Of a stretch of 39,598 bases of DNA, positions 25,811 through 34,012 are shown in pieces. This stretch comes from an uncultured Bacteroides sp. (GTDB lineage: Bacteria > Bacteroidota > Bacteroidia > Bacteroidales > Bacteroidaceae). Position 1 is the stretch's first letter; every line of letters begins with the position of its first letter. The translations under genes were made by a program, and so were the position numbers. The stretch spans positions 1 through 39,598 of the forward strand of contig CASFRN010000052.1 in assembly GCA_949296855.1 (NCBI GenBank). Reading direction: 5' to 3'. Under the pieces are notes generated by a model. That model searched no databases. It worked only from the letters and a program-made list of their open reading frames with translations, and was not told the origin of the DNA.

Positions 25811-25842
25811 CAAAGATACAAACACTTAGGGAGATTAGCAAA
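25811..25842 (-). promoter_or_regulatory. Promoter of the left Rpn-like gene
   Basis: On the minus strand TTTG (25842-25839), 20 nt, then TATCTTTG (25818-25811): a full match to the Bacteroidota consensus. It places transcription start near 25805, at or just before the ATG codons at 25806 and 25782. Confidence 0.75.
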
Positions 25843-25918
25843 TTATGAACGCCTGCTTTACGCTCTAAGCGGCATTTATTTCCTGAAGCAGGCGTATTAC
25901 TTCTACGTTCCACGGGCT

Positions 25919-25991
25919 GGAATGTATATTCCGCCAGCCGGAACGTATATTCCGCCAGCTGGAACGTACATTCCGCCAGCCGGAATATAAA
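25919..25991. repeat. 21-bp tandem repeats each containing a near-palindrome
   Basis: Units start at 25919, 25940 and 25961 (each 21 bp, two or three differences between any pair), with a partial fourth from 25982 and a degraded piece before 25919. Each unit has a GGAAYGTAYATTCC near-palindrome followed by GCCAGC. The period of 21 bp equals two helical turns, so the palindromes face the same side of the DNA. The plus strand can be read as repeated YIPPAGT, but I do not regard that as a gene. Confidence 0.8.
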
Positions 25992-26090
25992 ACCTATATA
26001 GCTTCCCGCAGCATATCATACGTCTGGTTACAGGAAACAAACCTTTTCATGCTTTCTTTTTAATTCTTTTGTAAAAAGAATGTAAGAACT

Positions 26091-26122
26091 ATTGCATCTG
26101 TAAAATATATTCATTATATTTG
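26091..26122 (+). promoter_or_regulatory. Promoter of the fimbrial operon
   Basis: TTG (26092-26094), then 20 nt, then TATATTTG (26115-26122) fits the Bacteroidota consensus. Transcription would start near 26128, about 110 nt before the first ATG. I looked for flanking inverted repeats that would make it an invertible promoter and found none. Confidence 0.65.
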
Positions 26123-26236
26123 CCACCGGTAAGAGATATACACAATATCGCAGTTTGCCGCCCATATACCTTAATATAATAGGCATCGGTAAAATCCCGG
26201 TTTTGATAGGATATAAAATAAAGAAGATTATAAGCT

Positions 26237-26812
26237 ATGAAGCGTTTGTTATTCATCATTTTGTCGTATATGGCACTCTCGGTTTCGGCGCAAGATGTAG
26301 CGGTGAAAACCAACCTGCTTTACGATGCGGCGCTCAACGTTAACGGTGGCATAGAGCTTGGCATCGCGCCGCAATGGAGTGTGGACGTGTCGGCTAATTA
26401 CAACAACTGGACTTTCTCCGAAGGGAAGCGGTGGAAGAACTGGTTCGTCCAGCCCGAAGCACGCTATTGGTTCTGCGACCGGTTTGCCGGACATTTCCTC
26501 GGCTTCCACCTGCACGGAGGCAAGTATAACATAGGCGGCATTGACGGAGGCTTCAACCTCTTGGGGTCCGACCTCTCCAAGTTAGCGGACAACCGCTACC
26601 AAGGCTGGTTCGCGGGGGCGGGCGTAGGCTACGGCTATTCCTTCATCCTCGGCATGCACTGGAACTTGGAGCTGGAGATAGGCATCGGTTATGCTTTCAC
26701 CAAGTTCGACCGCTTCGAATGCATAGGCTGCGGCGAGCGCCTGGAGACGGGAAAGACCCACCACTATGTAGGCCCCACCAAGGCAGCCGTCAATCTGATT
26801 TACGTATTCTAA
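26237..26812 (+). CDS. DUF3575 outer-membrane protein of fimbrial cluster
   Basis: The 191-residue protein has a signal peptide (cut after VSAQ, about 19), then DVAVKTNLLYDAALNVNGGIELGIAPQWSVDV and further amphipathic strands, ending in an aromatic residue (NLIYVF) as outer-membrane barrels do. This is the DUF3575 family commonly found at the head of Mfa-type fimbrial clusters in Bacteroides. A role in pilus export or anchoring is inference. The next gene starts 14 nt downstream. Confidence 0.87.
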   Translation: MKRLLFIILSYMALSVSAQDVAVKTNLLYDAALNVNGGIELGIAPQWSVDVSANYNNWTFSEGKRWKNWFVQPEARYWFCDRFAGHFLGFHLHGGKYNIGGIDGGFNLLGSDLSKLADNRYQGWFAGAGVGYGYSFILGMHWNLELEIGIGYAFTKFDRFECIGCGERLETGKTHHYVGPTKAAVNLIYVF

Positions 26813-26826
26813 AACCCCCGATTGCT

Positions 26827-28266
26827 ATGAACAGTTTCCTGAAACGATATACGGTTTTCGCCTTTGCGGCGTTGCTCCTTGCCACCCAGGCAAAGGCAAA
26901 CCATGAAATGCAAGACAGCCTGACGGCAAGCCGCGTGACGCTGAAGCGCGACGGAAGTTACCTCACCGTAAGCATGACCCTCCACTTAGACGGAGCGGAA
27001 GCGAAAGGCGACCGTGCCATCCTCCTCACCCCGCTGCTCGAAAACGAAGAAGCCAATAAGGCACTGCGCCCCGTAGGCATCTATAGCCGCAGCCGCTATT
27101 ACCATTATGCCCGCCGGGACAAAGAGCGCATGCTGGGCGGAGCGGACGAACTCTCTTACAAGGACAAAGACAAGCCCGACACATTAGCGTACCGGGTAAT
27201 CATCCCTTACGAGCCGTGGATGGACGGAGCCAGCCTGACCCTGCTCCGGCAAGACTACGGGTGCTGCGACAAAGTGATTGCCGAGCAAAGCCAGACCATC
27301 GGCAGGTTTGCCAGACGGGCGGAGTTTGTCCCGCAGCTGGCATACGTGCAGCCCGAAGTGGAACGCGTCAAGGTGCGGGCGTTGGCAGGCACGGCATACA
27401 TTGACTTCCGGGTAAACCGCACCGAGATACGCCCCGACTACCGCAACAACCGCCGGGAACTGGATAAAATCATAGCCACCATCGACTCTGTGCGGGCCGA
27501 TAAGGACATCACCGTCACTTCGCTTTCCATCAAGGGATACGCTTCGCCCGAAGGGTCGTATGCCGGAAACGCGCGCTTGGCGGCGGGACGTACCGAAGCG
27601 TTGAAAGAATACGTGTCAGGCTTGTACCATTTCGATGCCGGATTCATCCGCACCTCTTCCGAACCGGAAGACTGGGAAGGCCTGCGCCGCTACGTAGAAA
27701 AGTCGGGGTTGGCGCACAAGCAGGAAATCTTAGCGCTCATTGACAGCGGTGAAGAGCCCGACCGGAAGGAACGCCGCATCCGTTCGGCTTACCCCGAAGA
27801 CTACCGCATCCTGTTGCGCGACTGCTATCCCGCCTTGCGCCATAGCGATTACCGCATCGAGTACACCATCCGTTCGTTTACCGATGTAGAAGAAATGCGC
27901 CGCGTGATGCGCACCCAGCCGCAGAAGCTCAGCCTGCAGGAACTGTTCCTCGTAGCGCAAGACTGCGAGCCGGGCAGCCGTGAGTTCGACGAGGTGTTCG
28001 ACATCGCCGTGCGCATGTACCCCGACGACCCTGTGGCGAACCTCAATGCGGCAAACATCGCCTTGCGTCACAAAGACCCGAAGACGGCACGCCGTTATTT
28101 AGCAAAAGCAGGCGATACGCCTCAGGCGGTCTATGCCCGTGGCATCTGTGCCTTATTGGAAAAGAATTACGCCGAAGCGGAAACTCTGCTGAAGCAAGCC
28201 CAGGCGCAAGGCATCGCCGAAGCCGATGCGGCACTCAAGGAATTGGAGTTAATGAAACAAGAATAA
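26827..28266 (+). CDS. DUF3868/OmpA-like protein of fimbrial cluster
   Basis: The 479-residue protein has a signal peptide (about 1-24), an N-terminal domain with beta-strand pattern (about 25-165, DUF3868 type), a middle OmpA-like region (FRVNRTEIRPDYRNN... GYASPEGSYAGNARLAAGRTEAL), and a C-terminal TPR-like helical part. The OmpA-like region suggests peptidoglycan or envelope contact. The frame is open upstream, but the ATG at 26827 (MNSFLKRYTVFAFAALLLA) gives the signal peptide. GC-rich, unlike the next gene. Confidence 0.85.
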   Translation: MNSFLKRYTVFAFAALLLATQAKANHEMQDSLTASRVTLKRDGSYLTVSMTLHLDGAEAKGDRAILLTPLLENEEANKALRPVGIYSRSRYYHYARRDKERMLGGADELSYKDKDKPDTLAYRVIIPYEPWMDGASLTLLRQDYGCCDKVIAEQSQTIGRFARRAEFVPQLAYVQPEVERVKVRALAGTAYIDFRVNRTEIRPDYRNNRRELDKIIATIDSVRADKDITVTSLSIKGYASPEGSYAGNARLAAGRTEALKEYVSGLYHFDAGFIRTSSEPEDWEGLRRYVEKSGLAHKQEILALIDSGEEPDRKERRIRSAYPEDYRILLRDCYPALRHSDYRIEYTIRSFTDVEEMRRVMRTQPQKLSLQELFLVAQDCEPGSREFDEVFDIAVRMYPDDPVANLNAANIALRHKDPKTARRYLAKAGDTPQAVYARGICALLEKNYAEAETLLKQAQAQGIAEADAALKELELMKQE

Positions 28267-28295
28267 ATAATAACAATGTAAAAAAAGGAAAGATT

Positions 28296-30032
28296 ATGAA
28301 ATTAAGTAAGTATTTAGTTGGAACATTGGCATGCGCGCTGATGGCGGGGTGTGCGAATGAAGACACTCCTGCTGTGGACAATGGGACACAAGCGCAGGAA
28401 GGCAGTTCATACATGGCAGTTAATCTCGTCATGTCTACTGATGCGGCTTCAAGAGCTGCTACTGACGGAGGATTTGAAAATGGAACAGCAGAGGAAGGAG
28501 CTGTCAGCATTGCTAATTCTGTTTTCCTGTTTTATGACGCTGCAGGTAATTATCTGACTAAGGGAAATATAGTTACAGATGATGACAGTGATAGCGATGG
28601 AGGCAGCGTTGATGGCTTTTTGGATTTAAATAGCGAATCACAAGATGGGAAAAATGAATTAGAAAGCAAATCCAACGCTGTTATTGTTTTAGGACCTACA
28701 GCTTCTCAGCCAACACAAGTACTTGCCGTTCTGAATGGAGGTAATTCCGCACTTGCTGGCTTGTCTTTATCAGAAGCCATAGCAAGAACCACCACTTCCG
28801 GTCTTGGAACTACAAAGGGAACTTTCTTGATGACGAACGCTACTTATGTAAGCGGTACTGAGATTGTGAATGCTACGACTATCGATCCTGCAGTTAATTT
28901 GAAAGAAACTGCGGAAGCAGCAAAAGCAGAGGGTGCATTTGTAAATATCTATGTAGAACGTGTTGCTGCAAAATTAACGGTAAAAGAATCAGTAACTGAG
29001 AAAGAGCTTAGCGGTGACGGTTATGTACTTGATAATACTACGGGTGCAACAATGAAAGTGATAATTGATGGTTGGTGTGCAAATGCTACTAATAAATCTT
29101 CTTATTACGTTAAGAATTTGGATAATGAATGGTTAACTACTGCTCCATTTACAAATTGGACAGGAACACACCGTACTTTTTGGGCAAAAGATATGAATTA
29201 TACGGGTACTGGAACTTATCCTTCCGGACCGACTTATAACGGATTGGAATACAAAACGTGGAATGAAACTGCTCCAGCAGTAGGTGCTTTGGAAAGTGGA
29301 AAGTATACTTATGTATTCGAAAACACGATAAACAATACAGAAGCAGAAGTAGAAGGTGGTGATAACACCAATGTAACAACCGTATTGGTTGCAGCCCATA
29401 TTGTATATAAAAAAGCGGGTGAATCTGATTATTCTAAGCCAGCCGATATTTTCAAGCAAAATGGAGTCTATTACACTGAACAGGGCTTAACAAACGTAAT
29501 CGTAGCTACCAGTGATTATTATTGGTATTACACGAAAGATGAAACAGAAACATGGACACCATTAAAAGCCAATGATGTTACATTCTCTTTCAGCAATCTG
29601 TCTACGGAACCCAATCCGGGAGTAGTAACTGTTGATGTGAAAGCTATTACTAAACCGACAATAGAAGGAGTAACAAATATTGTTTTAGTGAAAGGAGAAG
29701 GAACAAAAACCGAGACTACCATCGAAAATGCCATAACAGCATTAGAAGGAAGCACTTATACCCAAAACCTTATGGGATACAAAGAGGGTAAATGCTACTA
29801 TCAGATTCCTATAGAGCATTTGAGCAGTACAGCAGGTGCTGAATTCTATGGAGTAGTACGCAATCACTCGTATGTATTGACTATTAGTGATATTACAGGC
29901 ATAGGCGGTGCTATTTATGACCCAGATAAGGAACTCCCCTTAATTCCGGGCAAAGATAAGAATTATTATATGGCAGCTAAACTGAACGTTCTCGCTTGGA
30001 AAGTAGTAGAACAAAGCGCAGTACTTAATTAA
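28296..30032 (+). CDS. Mfa1-like major fimbrillin (type V pilin precursor)
   Basis: Type V pilins are exported as lipoproteins and, after removal of an N-terminal segment by an Arg-specific protease, polymerise by strand exchange. The 578-residue protein has a lipobox LMAGC (Cys19), a plausible cleavage site near ASRAATDGG (about 51-55), and the Mfa1 C-terminal pattern YGVVRNHSYVLTISDITGIG ending in AAKLNVLAWKVVEQSAVLN. Its place before the Mfa2 gene makes it the likely stalk subunit. The DNA is visibly richer in A and T than the genes on both sides, a sign of separate origin or diversification. Confidence 0.86.
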   Translation: MKLSKYLVGTLACALMAGCANEDTPAVDNGTQAQEGSSYMAVNLVMSTDAASRAATDGGFENGTAEEGAVSIANSVFLFYDAAGNYLTKGNIVTDDDSDSDGGSVDGFLDLNSESQDGKNELESKSNAVIVLGPTASQPTQVLAVLNGGNSALAGLSLSEAIARTTTSGLGTTKGTFLMTNATYVSGTEIVNATTIDPAVNLKETAEAAKAEGAFVNIYVERVAAKLTVKESVTEKELSGDGYVLDNTTGATMKVIIDGWCANATNKSSYYVKNLDNEWLTTAPFTNWTGTHRTFWAKDMNYTGTGTYPSGPTYNGLEYKTWNETAPAVGALESGKYTYVFENTINNTEAEVEGGDNTNVTTVLVAAHIVYKKAGESDYSKPADIFKQNGVYYTEQGLTNVIVATSDYYWYYTKDETETWTPLKANDVTFSFSNLSTEPNPGVVTVDVKAITKPTIEGVTNIVLVKGEGTKTETTIENAITALEGSTYTQNLMGYKEGKCYYQIPIEHLSSTAGAEFYGVVRNHSYVLTISDITGIGGAIYDPDKELPLIPGKDKNYYMAAKLNVLAWKVVEQSAVLN

Positions 30033-30133
30033 ATTTTACTTTAACACCTTGCTAATCTTCTCTGATAAAGGAAGCTTGTCTTTAAGCCTCCCCTACAGGG
30101 AAGGTTAGTAGGGACTTTTAAACCAAACCCACT

Positions 30134-31159
30134 ATGCAAACAACCCTTACCGCTATCCTGAAACGAATGGGCGCAGGAATCCTTCCGGCACTCCTGCTTG
30201 CCTCGTGCAGCATCATGGACTACGAAGGCGACTGCTCGGTGAACTACCGCGCACGCTTCCGCTACGACATGCACCTGCACTACTCCGACGCCTTTGCACA
30301 CGAAGTGCAGTCGGTGGCGCTCTATGCCTTCGACCGGGACGGTAAGTTTGTACAGCAATTCACCGAAAGCGGGGAAGCCTTGCAGCAGGAAGGCTACTCC
30401 CTGCCTTTCGAGTTGCCCGCCGGAACTTACCAATTCGTCGCCTGGTGCGGGCTGGAGAACGAACTGCAGTCGCACGACGTGCCAAGCCTTACGCCCGGCG
30501 TGTCTACCGTAGAAGAACTGACCTGCACCATCCGCCGGGATTATGACGAAAGGGAACGGGCTACCGTAGAAGAGATAGCGCCGGTATTCCATGCGTTCGT
30601 GCCCCACTGTACCCTGACCGACGAGCCGGGCACACACTACGTGGATATTCCTCTCACCAAAGACACCAAGACGGTACGCATCGTCTTGCAGCACCTTTCG
30701 GGCGAGCCGATAGACGTAAACCGGTTCAGTTTCCAGATAACCGACGAAAACGGCCTGATGGCTCACGACAATTCCCTGCTCAATGACGAACTGCTCCACT
30801 ACCAACCCTATTACACCGCTTCGGGCACAGCCGACATGAATCCCGACGGTTCGCGTGCCACAACCGCCGTGTCTACAGCATTGGCGGAACTCACCGTAGG
30901 CAGGCTGGTGAAAGAGAAAGACACCCGCACCATCCTGAGCGTGTACAACGACAAAGGCGAAACGGTGCTCTCCATCCCCCTGATAGACTACGCCCTGCTG
31001 ATAAAAGGCTACTACAATCAAGCCCTAAGCGACCAAGAGTACCTCGACCGCCAAGACGAATACAACCTGACGTTCTTCCTCGACGAGGATAACCATTGGA
31101 TAAGTTCGAGCATCATCATCAACTCCTGGCGCGTGGTGCTCAGCGAAACAGAACTTTGA
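30134..31159 (+). CDS. Mfa2/FimB family fimbrial anchor lipoprotein
   Basis: Mfa2/FimB proteins hold the pilus base in the outer membrane and set its length. The 341-residue protein has a lipobox LLASC (Cys25) and the family opening CSVNYRARFRYDMH, followed by two transthyretin-like beta domains (DAFAHEVQSVALYAFDRDGKFV; LPAGTYQFVAWCG). The ATG at 30167 is an alternative start with a shorter signal. The 101-nt gap before it contains small hairpins that might adjust the ratio of stalk to anchor. Confidence 0.9.
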   Translation: MQTTLTAILKRMGAGILPALLLASCSIMDYEGDCSVNYRARFRYDMHLHYSDAFAHEVQSVALYAFDRDGKFVQQFTESGEALQQEGYSLPFELPAGTYQFVAWCGLENELQSHDVPSLTPGVSTVEELTCTIRRDYDERERATVEEIAPVFHAFVPHCTLTDEPGTHYVDIPLTKDTKTVRIVLQHLSGEPIDVNRFSFQITDENGLMAHDNSLLNDELLHYQPYYTASGTADMNPDGSRATTAVSTALAELTVGRLVKEKDTRTILSVYNDKGETVLSIPLIDYALLIKGYYNQALSDQEYLDRQDEYNLTFFLDEDNHWISSSIIINSWRVVLSETEL

Positions 31160-31171
31160 GAATAAAGAAAC

Positions 31172-32926
31172 ATGAAGAGAAAAGTTGCTGACATAAAAGG
31201 TTTCAGCTTATGGCTGATAGGGGCAATTGCCGTGTTGTGCAGTTGCCGCGACGATTCACGCCTCGTCCCTTCGTCTGAAACGGAAGGAACGAGAAGGAAC
31301 CTTGTCATCAACTTGACCGTACAGCAACCCGGCATTCCATCGCCAGCATCACGCAGTCCGTTTACACCCGATGATACAGAAGAAAAGGGTGAATATGCAT
31401 TAGGCTTCACCCAAGCAGAAAGCCGGATTAATACACTTACCCTGATTATGATGGAGGCAGATGGCGAAAATGAATTGTTCGAGACCTGGCAAACCGTTAA
31501 AGTAGATAATCCTAACGCTGGTGTATACGACATCAGCTTTACCTTGTCAGGCATAACCGGCACCAAACGTTTTTATGTGATTGCCAACGCAGAACAAAAA
31601 CACATCAATGCCTTTTGGGCAAAAGACCGGATATTCGATGCCGGAGAAGGCGCCAGCGGACACAACATAGTAGGCAGCCTGATGACAGTAGACCATGATA
31701 CAAACGGAGAAGGAGCAGGCAGCGACATCGTAATGGCAGGTATCGTAACGACAAACAATGGCGACAGAGACATCGTCATTCCGGCAGGAAGCGGAGATAC
31801 AGAGACGGATGAAAAGATAGAACTGACAATAGATGATCATCCCATCGATTTGGTACGTACCGTGGCAAAAGTGCTGCTGACGTGCGAACCTAAATCGGAT
31901 ACGGAAACAGAATATGTAAACGTCATCGATGCAAAAGACAAAGACACACATCCTGACGGAAACGGAGCAAACACCGGCTGGATCCGGTTTGAGGATGTCA
32001 ACTACATGCTGAACGTGCTCAACCGCAAAACCTACTTGGATTACCGGACAGACTCTCAAGATGACAATTACCTAAAAGACCCGAACTACGCGATAAGCGG
32101 ATTAATCGGAAAAAGGAAAAGCGAAAATGAAGTTACGTATGGAATAAAAGACTTGGAGGCTTACCAGCAAGAATTCCTCTACTATAACACCCAGGAAATG
32201 GTAGAAATGCTGAACACAAATGTACCCGAATATAAAAAGCCGGAACCTTGTATGGTCAAGACAGCTATCCCATACGACGAGAACAGAATCGGTGCAGCAA
32301 ACAAAGAAAACGCAAACCACTATACCGAAGGGCTTTATTGTCCGGAAAATACGGTAAACAATGACATGGGCATTGAGGATGACGCCGATTTCCAATCCGT
32401 CATCCGCTACGTGACGACCCGCGTGATGGTAGGCGCGAAATATACGCCGAAAATCATTTGGAATGGCGGTGAAAAAGCTGAAACTGCAACAACAGAAGCA
32501 CAGGCACAAGAAATATTGAAGAAAGTAACAGACGAGGATAATCCGTTAGAACCGGTAACCTATCTGGCAGGCACATTCTGGAGGGACGATGAAGGGAACT
32601 ATTATTCGTTAGCCGGAATGAAAAAGAAGCTGAAAGAAGACCCCGATACGGAGTTCAGCCGGTACGATGGCGGCTGGGGCTATTATTACACCTACATAGA
32701 CGAAGACGCCAAGAACGGAGTGATAAGCATGGATAAGAAACGCTGGGGCATCAAGCGCAACCACTACTATATCATAAAGGTAGAAAAAATCATCGCTCCC
32801 GGCTCAGCCTTCCCGGGCAACGAAACCATGCGCATCCATTCGGAACTGATAGACTGGGTGGACAAAGGAGGCTCGGAAACAGAAGTAAAAGTACCACAAA
32901 AAGGAGAGGAGGCACCGCAACCATGA
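31172..32926 (+). CDS. Mfa1-family fimbrillin-like lipoprotein
   Basis: The 584-residue protein has a lipobox LCSC (Cys25) and a typical fimbrillin N-terminal half with LVINLTVQQP and INTLTLIMMEADGENE. Its C-terminal part (WGIKRNHYYIIKVEKIIAPGSAF ... ELIDW) matches the Mfa1 C-terminal pattern. An SRSPFTP site (about 60-66) could be the Arg cleavage point. It may be a second stalk or adaptor pilin. Its stop overlaps the next gene's start by 4 nt (ATGA). Confidence 0.82.
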   Translation: MKRKVADIKGFSLWLIGAIAVLCSCRDDSRLVPSSETEGTRRNLVINLTVQQPGIPSPASRSPFTPDDTEEKGEYALGFTQAESRINTLTLIMMEADGENELFETWQTVKVDNPNAGVYDISFTLSGITGTKRFYVIANAEQKHINAFWAKDRIFDAGEGASGHNIVGSLMTVDHDTNGEGAGSDIVMAGIVTTNNGDRDIVIPAGSGDTETDEKIELTIDDHPIDLVRTVAKVLLTCEPKSDTETEYVNVIDAKDKDTHPDGNGANTGWIRFEDVNYMLNVLNRKTYLDYRTDSQDDNYLKDPNYAISGLIGKRKSENEVTYGIKDLEAYQQEFLYYNTQEMVEMLNTNVPEYKKPEPCMVKTAIPYDENRIGAANKENANHYTEGLYCPENTVNNDMGIEDDADFQSVIRYVTTRVMVGAKYTPKIIWNGGEKAETATTEAQAQEILKKVTDEDNPLEPVTYLAGTFWRDDEGNYYSLAGMKKKLKEDPDTEFSRYDGGWGYYYTYIDEDAKNGVISMDKKRWGIKRNHYYIIKVEKIIAPGSAFPGNETMRIHSELIDWVDKGGSETEVKVPQKGEEAPQP

Positions 32927-33993
32927 AGATAATGAACCGGAACGCATGGATAGGCGCTGTAAGCGTACTTGCCGTAACGGCATGCACGCAAGAAGAGATG
33001 GCGGACGGAACGATGCCGTCCGCTCAGGAAATGCGCATCTATGCCGAAACAGCCGCACGGACGGAAGAGGACGAAACCGCTACCGGAAGCAGTGCCGACG
33101 ATGCCGTTTTCCTCTTTTGGGACTTCGGAGACGTGTTAAGCGGGACAACGAATCCCAATCCGTTGCACGTAAAAGAGCCTGAACATACCATTAATACATA
33201 CAAGCGGCCCAATTCCCCATACAATACCGGCGAACGTTATCCCGACGGCAACCGGCGTGTGATGGCAACGGGGTATGCACCTTCTACGCTGACTCCTGCC
33301 AAGCGAGAGGATGAGACAACAGATTATGAGACACTGACCATTCCTGAGAGCGGTTTGTGTAAGACGGACGTATTGACCTCGGTAGAACCTATCGTGGCAT
33401 CGGCAGCCTTGCCTTTCGACCGGGAAGGCGGAGAAACGCTGCAATTCATGCACGCACAGTCGAAAGTTATCTTTCAAGGGAAACGGGCGGAAAACATGGG
33501 AAAGTTTATCAAAAACGTGCGGATAGAGTTGGCTTCTTCATTGGTAGCCACCCAAGTGGTATGGGACAGGGAGAAAAGCCTGTATGTGCCCCAAGCAAAA
33601 AAGCCAAAAGCTTATACTGTTGCCCAACAAGGTGATGACCAATTGTCAAAAGAAGAAGCTGTGGAGATCGGTGAAGCATATATCGTGCCTGAACAAACGA
33701 CATTATCCGTGACCATTACCGTAGAAAAATCTGAAGACGTAGAATTTACAAAATTCGAGGAGATTACTTTCCCTGCTACACTTTCTTTTGACATTCAACG
33801 CAACGAAGCAGACGATTGGGACAAAGGCAAAGACGCAAACAAGCTCTATGCCAACGAAGCCTATACCTTCACGATTGTATTTAGCGAAGAAGGCATTGAG
33901 TTGGTAGGCAACAAATGTCCGTGGGAAAACGGAGGCTATCTGATTGTCCCTATCTATCCGTTAGGGACAAACGGCTCGGAAACATCCAATTAG
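32923..33993 (+). CDS. Fimbrillin-like minor pilin lipoprotein (Mfa_like_1)
   Basis: The 356-residue protein has a lipobox VTAC (Cys21), Arg sites after the signal (AARTEED), and the Mfa_like_1 features FMHAQSKVIF in the middle and ANEAYTFTIVFSEEGIEL ... CPWENGG near the end. These proteins are accessory subunits near the tip. It is coupled to the gene before it and followed after 19 nt by the FISUMP-containing gene. Confidence 0.8.
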   Translation: MKIMNRNAWIGAVSVLAVTACTQEEMADGTMPSAQEMRIYAETAARTEEDETATGSSADDAVFLFWDFGDVLSGTTNPNPLHVKEPEHTINTYKRPNSPYNTGERYPDGNRRVMATGYAPSTLTPAKREDETTDYETLTIPESGLCKTDVLTSVEPIVASAALPFDREGGETLQFMHAQSKVIFQGKRAENMGKFIKNVRIELASSLVATQVVWDREKSLYVPQAKKPKAYTVAQQGDDQLSKEEAVEIGEAYIVPEQTTLSVTITVEKSEDVEFTKFEEITFPATLSFDIQRNEADDWDKGKDANKLYANEAYTFTIVFSEEGIELVGNKCPWENGGYLIVPIYPLGTNGSETSN

Positions 33994-34012
33994 ACTAAAA
34001 GCATAACGATAT

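Larger units (their letters stand above)
25843..26236. other. Divergent intergenic region between the Rpn-like gene and the fimbrial operon
   Basis: No gene is supported here. From left to right it holds a hairpin with 9-bp arms CGCCTGCTT (25850-25858) and AAGCAGGCG (25886-25894), the 21-bp tandem repeats (25919-25991), a second hairpin (26054-26062 with 26072-26080, TTCTTTTTA/TAAAAAGAA), and the fimbrial promoter at 26091-26122. A leader of about 110 nt then runs to the first ATG at 26237. Confidence 0.65.

Noticed and set aside
25793-25990. Small plus-strand frame encoding repeated YIPPAGT
   Set aside because: It is generated by the 21-bp tandem repeats, has no convincing start or signal, and overlaps the 5' end of the Rpn-like gene on the other strand.
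25919-25991. CRISPR array at the 21-bp repeats
   Set aside because: Units are directly adjacent with no unique spacers, and there are no cas genes.
26041-26236. Invertible (phase-variable) fimbrial promoter
   Set aside because: I found no pair of long inverted repeats flanking the promoter and no invertase gene in the window; only a local 9-bp hairpin.
30041-31021. Minus-strand open frame opposite the Mfa2 gene
   Set aside because: It is antisense to a well-supported lipoprotein gene and has no own signal.
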